From: Undaria pinnatifida
Lineage: Eukaryota > Sar > Phaeophyceae > Laminariales > Alariaceae
Assembly (NCBI GenBank): GCA_012845835.1
Contig: JABAKD010000018.1
Location: forward strand, 5,601,279 to 5,665,278
Direction: 5' to 3'
Length of the DNA: 64,000 nt
This document shows positions 1 through 10,979 of the stretch, one piece after another; within the stretch, counting starts at the first letter, position 1; every line of letters starts with the position of its first letter. Under the pieces are notes generated by a model that searched no databases, was not told the origin of the DNA, and was given only the letters and a program-made list of their open reading frames with translations. Made by a program: the position numbers and the translations under genes.

Positions 1-84
1 CCGCTGCCAAGACAGATGGTTCATCCAGTCGAACGCAAACCGTCCTGACTTGGAAAGAACGTTGGTCCCGTCCACCGTCACTTT
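1..84 (-). CDS. exon 7 (terminal), 5' part only
   Basis: Acceptor GTTTGCAG then AAAGTGACGG. The frame KVTVDGTNVLSKSGRF continues beyond the window start. The complete exon is seen in A2 (31301-31489) and A3 (38177-38365), where it ends NNNEWLG and a TAG stop. Confidence 0.75.
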
Positions 85-3000
85 CTGCAAACCACATAAC
101 GTGGTGCCGTGAAGATCGGAGCAAAAGGGAGATGGAGCAAGGGAGGAGGCTGTGTCGATCAGATTTTAACGGAACATTTTGCCGGGGTTGACTGTATGTC
201 GTGTCGGGCAGGGAGGTGGTGTTTCAGTTGGCTTTTTGTTTTTCACAAGGGCAGCTTACGGGATACTGCTTACACCCTAGCGTACGCGTGAGGGGTGATT
301 TTCTGTTGAGCATACGACTGATGTTGTGACCGTCTGACGTTTGGTTGTGTGCGCCTACCTGAGGTATTTACTGATTGATGTGTCGCACACATGACATGAG
401 GTTTGCTGCAAGGACAACCAATACAAAGCAACATTTCTGACGTTGAAAAACCAGGCAGATAGCAGGCGGGAAACATGACAAACACATTTGTGTTTGGTAC
501 GTCTTCTGCCAACTTCGTATCAATCGTTTAAGTTCCAATTGCACAAGTGCTGCCACGTACTACTGTATATCGCCTGACTTGCCACAAAATGATTTGATCT
601 ACTCACAACACATCCCTTGTTGGACACGCTCACGCAGACCTCCCCCGCGTTCTCCGTCGCGATCTCGCGCTGGCTCTGCTTGGACGGCTGGCGCCAAGAC
701 CACCAGTTCGGCCCGGCCTCACCCTCCTTCTCCTTTCCCCCCCCCTCACCACCGCCTTCTCTTCCAGCTTGCAGTTCTTGGCGCAACAAGAGAGCTTGCC
801 GCGCTTTTTCACTGTCGGAGGCCAAGAGGTTCGTCGACCCCATGAACCCGCGCCCCACGCCTCCCCCCCCGCTCTCCTCTTCAGGCGTCGTCAAAAACGT
901 GCCGAAGCGAAGGGATCCGTCGACCCCCGGCCAGACCGCCGACCTCCCATCCTCGGCTCGCAAGAGGCCCCCCTTCTCGCCGACCTTCAAAAAACAGGCC
1001 GGCTTCCTCGTCCAAGGGTTCTTGGGGCAAGAAACAGATTGCTCGGGGGGGGCTGGGAGCAGGGCGAGAGGGGTCGAGCTCGGAGCTGGCCGCGACGGGA
1101 CGGCGTTGCTAGCCTTGGGCTTGGCCTTGATGCCGTGGAGCACGTGGGCGGCGCGGTTGTAAGCCTTGTACCCGAGTGTGAGCTCGGGGGAGGTAGCGTG
1201 TTCGCGCGAGGCCTCGCGGGCGGCGTTGATTCCAACGTTTTCCACGGGGTTCTCCTTCTTCTTGGAGCTGCCCTTCCCGGCCTGTTGCTCCTTGAGCAGT
1301 TTCTCGAGGAACGGGCTGAGCTTGATGGTGAACTCCGGTTCGTCGCGAGCCTGGTACACACCAAGCAACACGCAACAAATTGGCGTTCACAAGAACACGA
1401 CGGTGGGAGAGGTGCAGGTATAATTTGGCCTTACAACCACACCACCGTGAACAACGACGTCAGAGGAGTCAGGAGAAGGTAGGTTTAGAGCTCCAACACT
1501 ACCAGTAAAAATAGGGTGTTTGAACGATGCCAAACTTGGTCAGGGCAGAAAATATTTTCACTGTAGTATTGAAAGCGACGCACGTTATAATCCAACGCAC
1601 GGAAAATTAAGCTAGAAGTGCCGTTTTGGGCCTTGTGTGCCATTTTGTGGCGGCTTGTGCTGACCATGGGTTTTGACCTTCGTCGATTCCTCGGTTCCAA
1701 CACTATTTTTACGTGCTTTTCTACCCAAACCGAATTAGGTACCAGGTATCCCGCCAATACCCTACTATATATCGCAGTAACTATCTTATTCCATCGCCGT
1801 CCGTAGCAGAGGCCTAAACTGCCGGTTCCTGGCATATTCGGCAATGGGTGGGGTGCAGAGCTAATGTGGATTTAATTTGACTAAACAATTACCCACATAG
1901 CATAGTACAAGTACCAGCAAGCAGCTTCAAAACATGAGTACTGACTCGAAATTTGTCGAACTTACACCTGACGTCCTGAAAATATATATACTTTTCAATA
2001 TTAGAGTGACAGCGTATTAATTTGGAACCGTGGGTTCGTGTCCCGCAGAGTCTATATTTCTTTGGGAGGGGAGTAGCTGACTTTAATTCTCGAATGCTGT
2101 ACTAAGAGTAACATATAGAAGAGTAATCATATTCTGTGTTCGTGTTCTTCCCGATATTAAAGCCGGGGGGAGAAAAAACAAAATAAACCGCCTACCATAC
2201 ATATGATAGAGCAGTATAGTGGAAACTACAGTAATAAATTTATAAAATAGATGTGATGTTTGACCTAGCTCAAAATTCCCCACCTAAAGTATAAATACCA
2301 ACACTTACTTACCATTATAGTGGACAAAAAATAGGACACCTTCCAATGAAAACTCACCCATATAGTATACTCAGTATTACAGGTACCAACAACGCAGCTT
2401 GCAAATATGAGTATTGGCCTGAAATTCGTCGAACTCACGGCTGACGTCCTTGAGTTTTTTTCATAAAATAATAGATGACGAGGGTTGTGGTGCAGACGAA
2501 AAAAATGACGTTTAAAAAATGGACGGTGGGTGATGCGCAAACAAAATATTGCCGGTATGATATCAATAGCCGACCACGGGTAGATTGTAGACAAAATTTG
2601 GCGTTTCAAAAGGCTGCCATGGGTGGGGTGGGGTACAGATATCATTCTGATAATACAAAAATGAATACCACCACTACCACCGATGCCGCAACCACCTGTA
2701 CCACAGCAGCAAACACGGTCACCAGAAACTCGCTTTCACCGTCACGTCCCATCGTGAAAAACGAAACGCTGTACTTTCCTACCGCCCCGTCCCGTCGGCA
2801 GCTGTTATGCCCATTGTCCTGTCCCGTTCCGTCTGTCCCTCCCGTCCACCCCCTCCCCCCCGCTCATGTTCCCGTCTCGTCTTCATTTCCGTCTCTTAAC
2901 AAGTCAAACAGCCCGGAATCCGTCCCGATTACAGTAGTTGCCCCTCTAGAGCGCCGGTATGTGCACTATAGAGGGAAATACCGGCACTACAGCGGAATCC

Positions 3001-4771
3001 GGCACTAACCTGCATGCTACCACTACTGGTTGTTCCCACCGGTACCAAACAGTTCCGCAAGCACTATAGCGAGCAACCGGCTCTACTCAATCGGCACCAT
3101 AGACCGACTACTACTATGTAACTGTATTTGTCACTGAAAAAGCCTTGAAAACAGGAATAATACCTGTTCGTTGGCGACAACGAGGGTGTTCTCTGTGAAA
3201 CGAGCCGGGTGATTGGAGGATGCATCGCCGCCGTCCTCCAAGTATTGGATTAGCCCTTCTTTGTCCTCCTGCATTAAATTAGTATATTATGCGGTGCAGT
3301 CACACACAGGGCACGGGCAATATGCAAGTTAGCCTTGCGACATCAAGGAAGGGGAAAACGTGTCGAAAAAAACGTGCCGATTGCGGCTTGGGCCACACGA
3401 AAAACTCCGAGCCTCACATGGATTTACTTTGCGGTGGAGTTGTCGTGCTCTGAGTGATTAAAGAGTATACGAGGTAAGTTTCCTGCAACATCACCCTGTC
3501 AGCCCAGGTACTAGCTAGCACTAAGGGGAGCCACCGACCTACTGCAGCTGCATCATTCATGAGGAAATACGCCCGCAACACGCGCGATCGGAGTATCACA
3601 CACAACTTGCAAATATGAGTTTCGACGAAATCCTTAATCTGATCGTAGCTGGAGTGTACTATTAGACTAATAATACAAAAACAAATTACTACAACGAAAA
3701 CTTACGGGGCCGCCATCGGTGTAGGAAGGGGTCCAGCCAGTGACGTCGAACCGTAAAGCGCCGGAGTTCTCGAACAGAGGTAAACTCGAACCCTTCGAGG
3801 GAAAAATAATAGCAACAGTCATAACAGAAAAATCAAGCAAGCAGCAGCAGCAGTGGGGAAGCCGTGGAATTATGGCATCACTTGGTGTCGAATAAAAGTG
3901 GTAACATTGGGGTGGTATCAATTAGTATGTAGGGGGGTACTGTACTATTAATAACATGCGATCGTTGCGCCGTGTCCTGCTGTTCCTACTACCAGTGCTA
4001 CTACTTCTATTACTTCTTTGGTTTGCTACATACTATTATGCAATCCGACGAATTGGCAGCAAAATCTCCACTATCGCCGCATCCACTCGTAACTCGTGAG
4101 CAGCTCAGACCAGCTACAAAAGGACACAATATATATACACGGGTGGGGGTGAACTTTCCAAAGTTCATGCAAGTTCGATGCATTTACTATTGCTGCCATC
4201 AAGGGGGGAGATGACAAAGGCAAGTACCAAGCATTTGGTCTTTGAAGACAGCTAGGCGGATGCATTGAGAAAGTGCGACAACACGCTCAAGGGCTTTGGC
4301 TTGCGCGAAACGGCCACAGTAGGAGTTGCGGTGAACCGGCAATATGACACCTTTCCCAAAAACAATAACCACGCAATATGCCAGCTACTACTACTACTAC
4401 TACTACTACTACTAGTTCCTGATATGTACCAGGTAGACTGTTTTTTTCCCCTTTTTTTTGCTTATCCCATGTAATATCTTCGACTTTTTTTCTCTCTCTG
4501 CTACCTGTCTAGACGTAACTCAGACCTGGGGTCACTAAGCAGGCCCTTCGCCTGCCCTCCCTCCTCGCTACGGTACGCGCCTCGTTTTTTATACCGACAA
4601 GAGTTCAACACTTTCTTCCCTCGTTGACTGCTACTGCTACTGCTACTGCTACTGCTATTGCTACTGCTACTATTAATACTACTGCTACTACTGCTACCGC
4701 TACTGCTACTGCTTCTGCTGCTGCTACTACTACTGCCACTACTGCTACTGCTGCTGCTACTATTACTGCTG

Positions 4772-4804
<33 letters not shown>

Positions 4805-7800
4805 CTACGATCGACGACTACTGCTACTACTACTGCTGCTATTGATACTGCTCCTACTACCGCTTCTGCTACCGCTACTGCTACTACCACTACTTCGATC
4901 GACGACTGTTTGTTGTTGTTGTTGTTGTTGTAATGAAGACTACTAACCAATTTATTTGTTGTTCGACAGGGATAGGGGATGTTGAAACCTATTCAACTCA
5001 TACAAGTAACGATTCGAGACACTCATGAATTCCTGTTACAGCGAGACGATGAGACGATACTGCTGTGGGCGGAATACTATGTGGCAAGGTATAGGATCAG
5101 CGTAAGATAAAACGGTTTTGCATGCATACCTGTGTTTTTTTATGCTTGTCGGCCTGCCATTTGTGCAATCAAGAGGAGGTGACCCCTTCTATATGTAGAG
5201 AGGGGGGATCTCAAAGCTGGAGTGCATTTTGATTTTTATTATAGATTGTAGAGGTGGGGTAAACATTAACTGATTCATAGTACTTCAAGACAAAACTATT
5301 TTCCATGTTCGAGGAAGACGATGGTGATAGTATATGTGTGGGGGGGGAGTGAAGCTTAATTAGTTTATACCTGGTACCCTGGTACCACAGAGGTTTTCAA
5401 GACGTCAGTTGTTTTAGATGGTAGAGGGAGAGACGAAACAAGAAACCCGGGGCAGAGCAAATAACAAATAAATACCATGGTAACAAATAAGGAAGCCTAC
5501 CAAACTGTACACCTGCCTCTTCTAGCTGAGCGTTTTCGTAAAAACATGATATCCACACATGTCACGGAGAAGCAGTTAGAAAGAACTTTATCACATCACC
5601 GACAGATAGCACGTGCATGCCGAGAAGAACGAAAGAACACCTGTGGTATCAACTAGTATAGCGCAAACGAAAAACAACGAAACACAACGAAATCGTTTTT
5701 TTCTCATACGTAGTACTTACGTATGCCGGTTCATACTTTCATGTAGCATAGTATTATTAGTGGATGCTACATGTTATGCATCACGACGTTGAAGTTTATG
5801 CCGAACATTTTCGCATGTCAAGTCTCGATTGCTCCCATGTATCAATACAAGTAGCCAGTGCTGGTGCATAAAAACCGGGGAAAACAAATTAATACTCAGC
5901 AAGTATTTGTCACATTCAAACAGTTCCGCCTCCTGCCTAAATAAAGAATATAGACTACACTCTTTCTTTCTTCTGTTGTTGCCCATTCTACGACTATTAA
6001 TAGGACCTACCTCCTTTCTGCTCGTCATACCATAATAGTAGTCGAGGTATATGCCAATTTAGTATAGACTAGTCTATACCACACAGATATATTATAAAAT
6101 ATATAATACTCTCCATCTGCGAGATGGGAGTTATGAATCGGGGGGGGGGGGGGGGGGGAGGTGTACTCAGTTTGTACATTGTCGTAGTCGTATGGCCATA
6201 GACCCTTTTTTCTTGTGGACAAATTGACTTGCGGAAAGCGCGAGAGCGTGAGTTAGCAACATTCGATGAACAATCGACGAGCAGTGGGATTGCTGAACCC
6301 TATGCGCGACAAAAATTGAAGGCAAGAACCGGGGAGGAGAAGGGATGACACCTGTGACCACGGCTTGTCCAGAAGCTGGAAAGTGAAAGTGTGCTAAAAA
6401 AAAAAAAAAAAAAAAAAAAAGACCCTCCCATCCCTGCTATGCCGGGACGGAGCACGTCGGGTTTTCACCAACCAGGCAGACATTGCTTGCACCAAGCGCG
6501 AAGCGTCGTGAGGTGTTCGGCGAGTGGCATTAAGGGTGAACTGCATCCTTCCGAGAACCGCTCGTGAGACGGACTTCGGCACCTTGTGCCTTCTTTCTTG
6601 ATCATGGATGACAGCGCCAATGCGTGATTATACTTTGTTTTCTGGTGTGGCAACTCCAGAGACAGCAATGAATGGGGTATTACTGTGTAACTTCCTCGTG
6701 GATTCCTTGCCATGTTCACACTACGTTGTGCGATCATTCCCCTTGTATGTGCGGAGTTAGGGTTCTCCACCCCGCACAATATGATCTAACTCGATAACCA
6801 TCATGGTGACCACCAAAAACAAACAAACAAACAAACAGTACCCTCCCTGGATGTCTATCTCACGCAGTGAATGGCATGTTTTACAGCGTCGTTGTCAACC
6901 AACGTCGACCCCAATATATATAGACTATACATGATGTTTTTCAGCGTCGGTGCCAACCGAGGCCAACTTTTGTATATAGACTACCAGGTACCAGGTATAT
7001 AGTTTGCATTTTAATACATATATTTGGGGGGAATTTTGTTGGGCGGGGGATTTCCAACAGTTTCAGGTCGCATAAATGTATAGTCTAGGAGCTTACCGTA
7101 CGTACGGGTGGGTGGTTCTGGGTCTAGGCGATGGTGGGGGCGGCGGGGAAGGAGGGGGCCGGGGGGAAGTTAATTTGAACTTGAAGGCCATATACAATGG
7201 ATGAACTGGAGCTACCGCATGGATGGCTCGAAAGGTAAAGAAGAGTTGATACCGCCTGTCGGGTGTATACTTGTATCTGGTCTATCATATACCATGGTAT
7301 AGACTAAACTACTAGTCTACTTACTATGTACGAGTGGGCACTTCGTACTTGGTATCTGGCCACAATAAAGTTGATGCGCACGCCCCCGAGGATCCGTATG
7401 CTGTACGTGCATGCGCTTACAGAGTGCCGACGAGCCGATTAATATTTGAGGGCCGGTCGTTTCGGGCACGCCAAAAGGTCTACTGAATCCTTCATAATAT
7501 ACCATACTATAAGGCATTAATTAGCAGGGGAGTGACCGACCTGTGAATGCAGCAGTAAGGAAATTTTTGGCCCTGCCATGCCAAACGCAAAAGGAATACG
7601 GGGGAGGAAACAAGCAAGCTGTTGATACCACACCTTAATATATATATATTTGCAAGGAGGGAAGAAAATAAGAAAAAAACAGGGAAATAAGAAGGAGAAA
7701 CAAAGTCAGAAGAAGAAACGCAGTTTGAATCTATCCAAGCCAGGTCAACAATAATACTAGTGTTACAGCATTGCCTTGGGTCCCTGGTCGTATTATGGTA

Positions 7801-7869
7801 GTCTATGTATAGCTGCTGCCGCAGAACCAACAACCTCGGAACAGAGATATACTACAGTAACAACAACAA

Positions 7870-7908
<39 letters not shown>

Positions 7909-10662
7909 CGTATCATACCTCATCACGCGCCATGACGATGGCCTTGGCGGTGAGGGTGACGCTGGCCTCGCCGTGCACGATGAAGTGCACGTTGGTCGTG
8001 TTGATTTGGGCATGAGACCGGATGACGGTCGTGTCGTAGACATGAAACACCTTCAATAAAAATGACGATGATGCCGATGGTGATGATGATGACGATAATG
8101 ATGACGGAAAACGCACGCAAGAGGGCCAGAGCGCGGGCGGTAATAAAAGGAGGTAAACCATTTTGCTTTTCTTCAAAAAACAAACGACAGAAGAAAGCAG
8201 CCAGAGAGTGCACTCGACAAAAGCTCACCATGATATACACGAAACATGAAAATCAGCCGCCAGCACTAACTAGCTCTCGTGTTACACCATTCCCGAGAGC
8301 TACGAAGTTGCAAACTGTAGGCAGTGGAGGTATAATACAACCAATGAGACAAAACGAAACCCACCCCAATCTGCCGCACTGGTTTGCTTTTCGTGCTGCA
8401 ATCTGGCCGGAGTATGGTGTCATTTTCTCTATTATCGTGTACTCAGGACACCCCACAATGTGTTCCAGGCATAGATAGTACATAGATGGGTAGGATCAAA
8501 ATCTAGACAATCTATTAATAGATCCTGCATACAGTGGTATATACCAGGTACATCTTTTGTCGTGTTATGATATTGTGCTGTGCAGGATCTGTGCAGTGCA
8601 GCTCCAACCAAGGAAATATTAAATATGTGCTCTGTGAGACAGAGATAATTGAAAGCCACCGCAATTAATCGTGCTACGTAAATAAAGCAAGTGAAATGCT
8701 AGCGTACCGGGTACGAGAACACAATAAAACAAGCCACACAAAAAAAAGGAAAAAAAAGGACTAAAAAAGACACGATGTACATGGAGCCATCAGGAGTTCT
8801 GAAGAATGTGATGCAAGACAGAGAGAAAGGCTGCAAGAAGAACAACACACGTGCTGAAGAAAAGGAACAGATAACTTTTACACAAGAACAACACGCGTGC
8901 TGAAGAAAAGGAACAGATAACTGTTGCACGGACGGAACACGGAGAAGAGGAAGAAGATACCGGCGTAAGGCCGGCGGTGAGGGAAAATAAAAAATAAGGG
9001 AACAAAGGGGTGAACAAGGCAAGCAAAAAACAAAACACAAGCAAGCAAGATAACACGTGTCATTGCCGCCGCTTTCGCGCTCCATCCATTAATTTTTCGC
9101 GCTCCATCCATTGAACTCAATCAAAACAAACAAAGCAAACACTACGAGTGACTGCAGAGTTCAGGGCTACAGGCTATAGTAGCACACGTGCCACTGATGA
9201 GTCGAACCGGTACGTTGCCACACTTTCTACTGTTTCGTTCTGCATTCAGCGATAGCTGCTTATGTACGGCTGCCCCCTCCTGTGGGTCCTTAAAGGGGCC
9301 AGCCTCGCGAGGCTGTCGATCGTATCATGGTTGTTGATGGCGCTGGTTGTCTGTGTTGTTCTCGCACCAACTCATCGTCATTCTCTATCTACAGAGCACG
9401 CGACAGCACTAAGTATTTTGGCAGTTTGAGAATTTTCAAGCTCGAGGCTTAGACTAGACGAAAAGACGAGCATGGCCTCTTTGTACTGAAAAGAGTGTAC
9501 GACACGCGTTGCCTTACACAAGAACTCCAGCCTTGCCAGGAATAAGAGTTCCTTAGCTGGTGTCGCATGCCGTTATAGTCCGTGGTCACAAAGAGACGGG
9601 CTCCAACAACTCTGGGATGGAAGGATGTGTAGAGAAGAATCCCCCACTCAGAAAATTCATAGACTCGCCAGCAGTGCACAAGTGTTCTTGACCTTTACCA
9701 GGCATCAGTACACCATGCGAACTTGCTGTTTTCATGCTACTACCGTACGCCTCACCTCGTGTCCTATTTATTACTGCTGCTGCTTGCTTTGCACGGGTCT
9801 TTCTCCATGGAATTTTCGAATTTGCGTGTGGACGGAGGGCGTGAGTGGGTGGGTGGTGGTATTGTCTCGCCGCATAACACTGAAGGAAGCCGCCAGAACT
9901 CATGTGATACCGCCGTATTCCACCCCACTCGGTACGGAAATTCAAGGACCGGCCGTTTGGAATTCACAGTCGTAGAACAACGGCACTAACACCCCCGGAC
10001 GTGTCTGGTGTAGTCTATACCACCAGGTAGTGGACAACAGACAACTTTCGGAGTTGATTCTGGCCAAAGCCCAAGGGGGGCATGCACACAACGAGAGTAT
10101 CGGCTCAGAGCAGATCTCGTCGAGGCCTTTTGGCACCCGCATTGCTTTGCGTGTGCAAATGCCCCGTTGTCGGAAAAGCCAGCTTCGAGTCTGTCCGAGG
10201 GAGTATGTATGGTATCGTGCGCGCTATTCGTTATGCTCTAGACAATATGATAGCCCATGAGTAGCCTTCAACTTTTCCCGAGGGACAGTGCGATGCCCTC
10301 TGGGTTGGAGGGTGGCAAGAGAGGGGTCTAGGGTACAGCTGATTTCTTGCATCCCCAGACCCTTGGAAATAGACAGCTCTGGTCTGCGATACACGGTGTG
10401 CTACACTAGTGTTCTCCCGGCTGTTGCGTGACCTCCCACTCACCATGGGGGCGTGCGCCGCGCAGTGCATTGGCCGCAAAAAAGTGACCATCCCGCTGGC
10501 GACGATCTCGCCCTCTCCATCGAGGAAGTCGTCGCAGCTCGTTACCACCCCCGGGACATCGTCCCAGAAACTTTTGCGCTTGGCGAGGACCTGGTTCTTC
10601 AGGAGGAGCAGAGCGGTCGCTCCGAGGACAAAGATATCCCGCGAGAAGGAAAACAACTTCAT
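1..10662 (-). CDS. seven-exon gene for a putative signal-anchored protein, copy A1 (3' end cut by window edge)
   Basis: I do not recognise the family. Exons on the minus strand are 10662-10444, 8050-7919, 6582-6469, 3792-3706, 3268-3164, 1350-607 and 84-1 (continuing outside the window). Each has a consensus acceptor and donor and every junction is phase 0, so the pieces join in one frame; with the last exon completed from copy A2 the product is 529 aa. It starts with a hydrophobic segment (residues about 10-27), consistent with a signal peptide or anchor, then a region with NTT and NAT glycosylation sequons, then a long charged, low-complexity middle and a W-rich C-terminus ending NNNEWLG. 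Secretory routing is inference. The gene is repeated in A2 (partial), A3 (broken) and C (scrambled), and A1 is the only copy in the window without fold-back damage. Extra small exons inside the larger introns cannot be excluded. Confidence 0.7.
607..1350 (-). CDS. exon 6, long charged exon (248 codons)
   Basis: Acceptor GTGTACCAG before GCTCGCGAC, donor GTT|GTGAGT at 606. Open throughout: ARDEPEFTIKLSPFLEKLL, a Lys/Ser stretch (KGSSKKK), a Pro-rich part (PSSTPLALLPAPP), then GVDGSLRFGTFLTTPEEES and a Gly/Glu stretch. Phase 0/0. Only this copy keeps the frame: a G run near 1045 has 8 G here but 7 in A2 and 9 in A3. The donor is conserved even in copy C (53413). Confidence 0.75.
1870..2470. repeat. 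intronic repeat, inverted copy at 61,655-62,250
   Basis: Lies in the intron between exons 5 and 6. Two sub-blocks (around 1920-1985 and 2385-2460) share a motif with the R1 repeat (CTTGCAAATATGAGT ... GCTGACGTCC) and look like older R1 relatives. The same segment occurs reversed at 61,655-62,250. Confidence 0.6.
2932..3124. mobile_element. 193-bp MITE-like element, TA flanks, CAGTAG end
   Basis: Starts TA|CAGTAGTTGCCCC and ends AACTG|TA. Inside, GCACTATAG-type motifs repeat in both orientations. The termini are imperfect inverted repeats. The same element sits at the same intron position in A3 (40954-41146) and C (54845-55023), so it predates the block duplications. Relatives occur near 30,259 and 36,500. 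Confidence 0.55.
3164..3268 (-). CDS. exon 5 (35 codons)
   Basis: Acceptor TTAATGCAG with a branch-like CTAAT just upstream, donor CAG|GTATTA. Frame EDKEGLIQYLEDGGD ... VVANEQ. 105 nt, phase 0/0. Found at 41186-41290 in A3 (first residue G instead of E) and as an inverted pair in C at 55,095-55,262. Confidence 0.75.
3575..3662 (-). repeat. R1 dispersed repeat, terminal fragment
   Basis: Contains CGCGATCGGAGTATCACACA followed by ATGAGTTTCGACGAAAT and GCTGGAGTGTA, the diagnostic end of the R1 family seen in both orientations across the window. Matching copy at 41,597-41,686. Confidence 0.7.
3706..3792 (-). CDS. exon 4 (29 codons)
   Basis: Acceptor CCCTCGAAG, donor CCC|GTAAGT. Frame GSSLPLFENSG ... 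PSYTDGGP. 87 nt, phase 0/0. Conserved at 41728-41814 in A3. Confidence 0.65.
4381..4414 (+). repeat. (CTA)n microsatellite
   Basis: About 11 uninterrupted CTA units; shortened to three in copy A3 near 42,402. Confidence 0.9.
4626..4932 (+). repeat. CTA/CTG trinucleotide array
   Basis: Imperfect array of CTACTG units ending in a short TTG run. Open poly-Leu, poly-Thr and poly-Ser frames across it are repeat artefacts. The A3 counterpart (42,621-43,142) is interrupted by a 180-bp MITE that is missing here. Confidence 0.9.
5395..5440 (+). pseudogene. remnant of the 3' end of the ORF seen at 60,048-60,344
   Basis: The reading TTTTCAAGACGTCAGTTG then a TAG and GGTAGAGGGAGAG aligns with the end of the 98-aa ORF in block C (TFSRHQLFLVAEGD) but carries an in-frame stop. 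Everything upstream of this point is different, so only the tail survives in A1 and A3. Confidence 0.35.
6139..6159 (+). repeat. poly-G run
   Basis: About 20 consecutive G residues; also present, shorter, in A3 near 46,387. Confidence 0.9.
6206..6420 (+). mobile_element. poly(A)-tailed retroposon (SINE-like), 5-bp GACCC target duplication
   Basis: Copies A3 (46,441) and C (55,805) read straight through ATAGACCCTC. Here the site is split: GACCC (6201-6205), about 215 bp of extra sequence ending in 25 A residues (6396-6420), then GACCC again (6421-6425). A 3' poly(A) tail with a short direct repeat is the signature of target-primed retroposition. The body resembles 12,300-12,440 and 28,690-28,790, which lack the tail. 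Promoter boxes are not clear, so it could be a SINE or a retroposed 3' transcript end. Confidence 0.75.
6469..6582 (-). CDS. exon 3 (38 codons)
   Basis: Acceptor GGCACAAG before GTGCCGAAG, donor TTG|GTGAAAAC. Frame VPKSVSRAVLG ... VQAMSAWL, predicted mostly helical. 114 nt, phase 0 on both sides. The same length and splice sites are found in A3 (46491-46604) and in the old copy C (55866-55979), which is the best evidence that it is an exon. An alternative frame (SNVCLVGENPT) is also partly conserved but has stops in A1. Confidence 0.6.
7070..7300 (+). repeat. R1 family, G-rich 3' part
   Basis: Shares GGGTCTAGGCGATGGTG, the GGCGGGGAAGGAGGGGG run and CGCATGGATGGCT with other R1 copies at 17,160-17,900, 45,490-45,900 and 63,680-63,850. 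Matching copy at 47,090-47,310. Confidence 0.6.
7856..7909 (+). repeat. (AAC)n microsatellite next to the exon 2 donor
   Basis: About 54 bp of AAC units, 8 bp downstream (gene sense) of the exon 2 splice donor. Much shorter in A3 (47,934-47,953). On the transcript it is a GTT repeat at the intron start. Confidence 0.85.
7919..8050 (-). CDS. exon 2 (44 codons)
   Basis: Acceptor TATTGAAG at 8051 and donor GAG|GTATGA at 7918. The frame begins VFHVYDTTVIRSHAQ and ends AIVMARDE, with an NTT sequon. Length 132 nt, phase 0 at both ends, joining exon 1 in frame. Beta-strand-like alternation is visible, but I cannot assign a domain. Conserved at 47963-48094 in A3 with mostly conservative changes. Confidence 0.75.
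8830..8925. repeat. tandem duplication of about 46 bp in intron 1
   Basis: The segment GTGCTGAAGAAAAGGAACAG occurs twice here (near 8851 and 8899) but once in A3 (near 48,908). Confidence 0.7.
10444..10662 (-). CDS. exon 1, start codon and signal/anchor segment
   Basis: ATG at 10662-10660, then 73 codons to the donor G|GTGAGT at 10443. The start MKLFSFSRDIFVLG is followed by an ATALLLL core and a basic KNQVLAKRK stretch, as in a signal peptide or type II anchor. The rest is acidic (DDFLDGEGE). Ends in phase 0. The same exon in copy A3 is split by an inverted insertion. Confidence 0.75.
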
Positions 10663-10979
10663 CTTTTCCCTCTGCGGTTGCCAGATTTGTTGCTGCTTTT
10701 GTCACTGCTTGTGGTGCGGTACCTCCCGCAAGGGCAGAGGAGAGAGCTCCCTTTGGGACGAGGTCAGAGCAGCTATGGGTGGCTTGTGGCGGGCAGTAGT
10801 GCCAAAGAGACCGACGGATAGCACCGACAGGGTTGGGCTGCTGTGGTGCAGTGATCTCACGATATTGCATAAATAGAGTTGCACAAGATCGAAAACAAAG
10901 ATCTGTGATTGGCTCCGAAAACGTCAAACGGTCGGCGTCCAGCATAGCAATCTAGGCAAATATGTAAGGACTGATGGGG

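Noticed and set aside
2030-2060. tRNA-like T arm (GTGGGTTCGTGTCCCGC)
   Set aside because: The stem and 7-nt loop fit, but the conserved loop A is missing and no acceptor, D or anticodon arm can be drawn.
4501-4950. 149-aa Ser/Val-rich frame and poly-Leu frames
   Set aside because: Translation of the CTA/CTG array in different frames.
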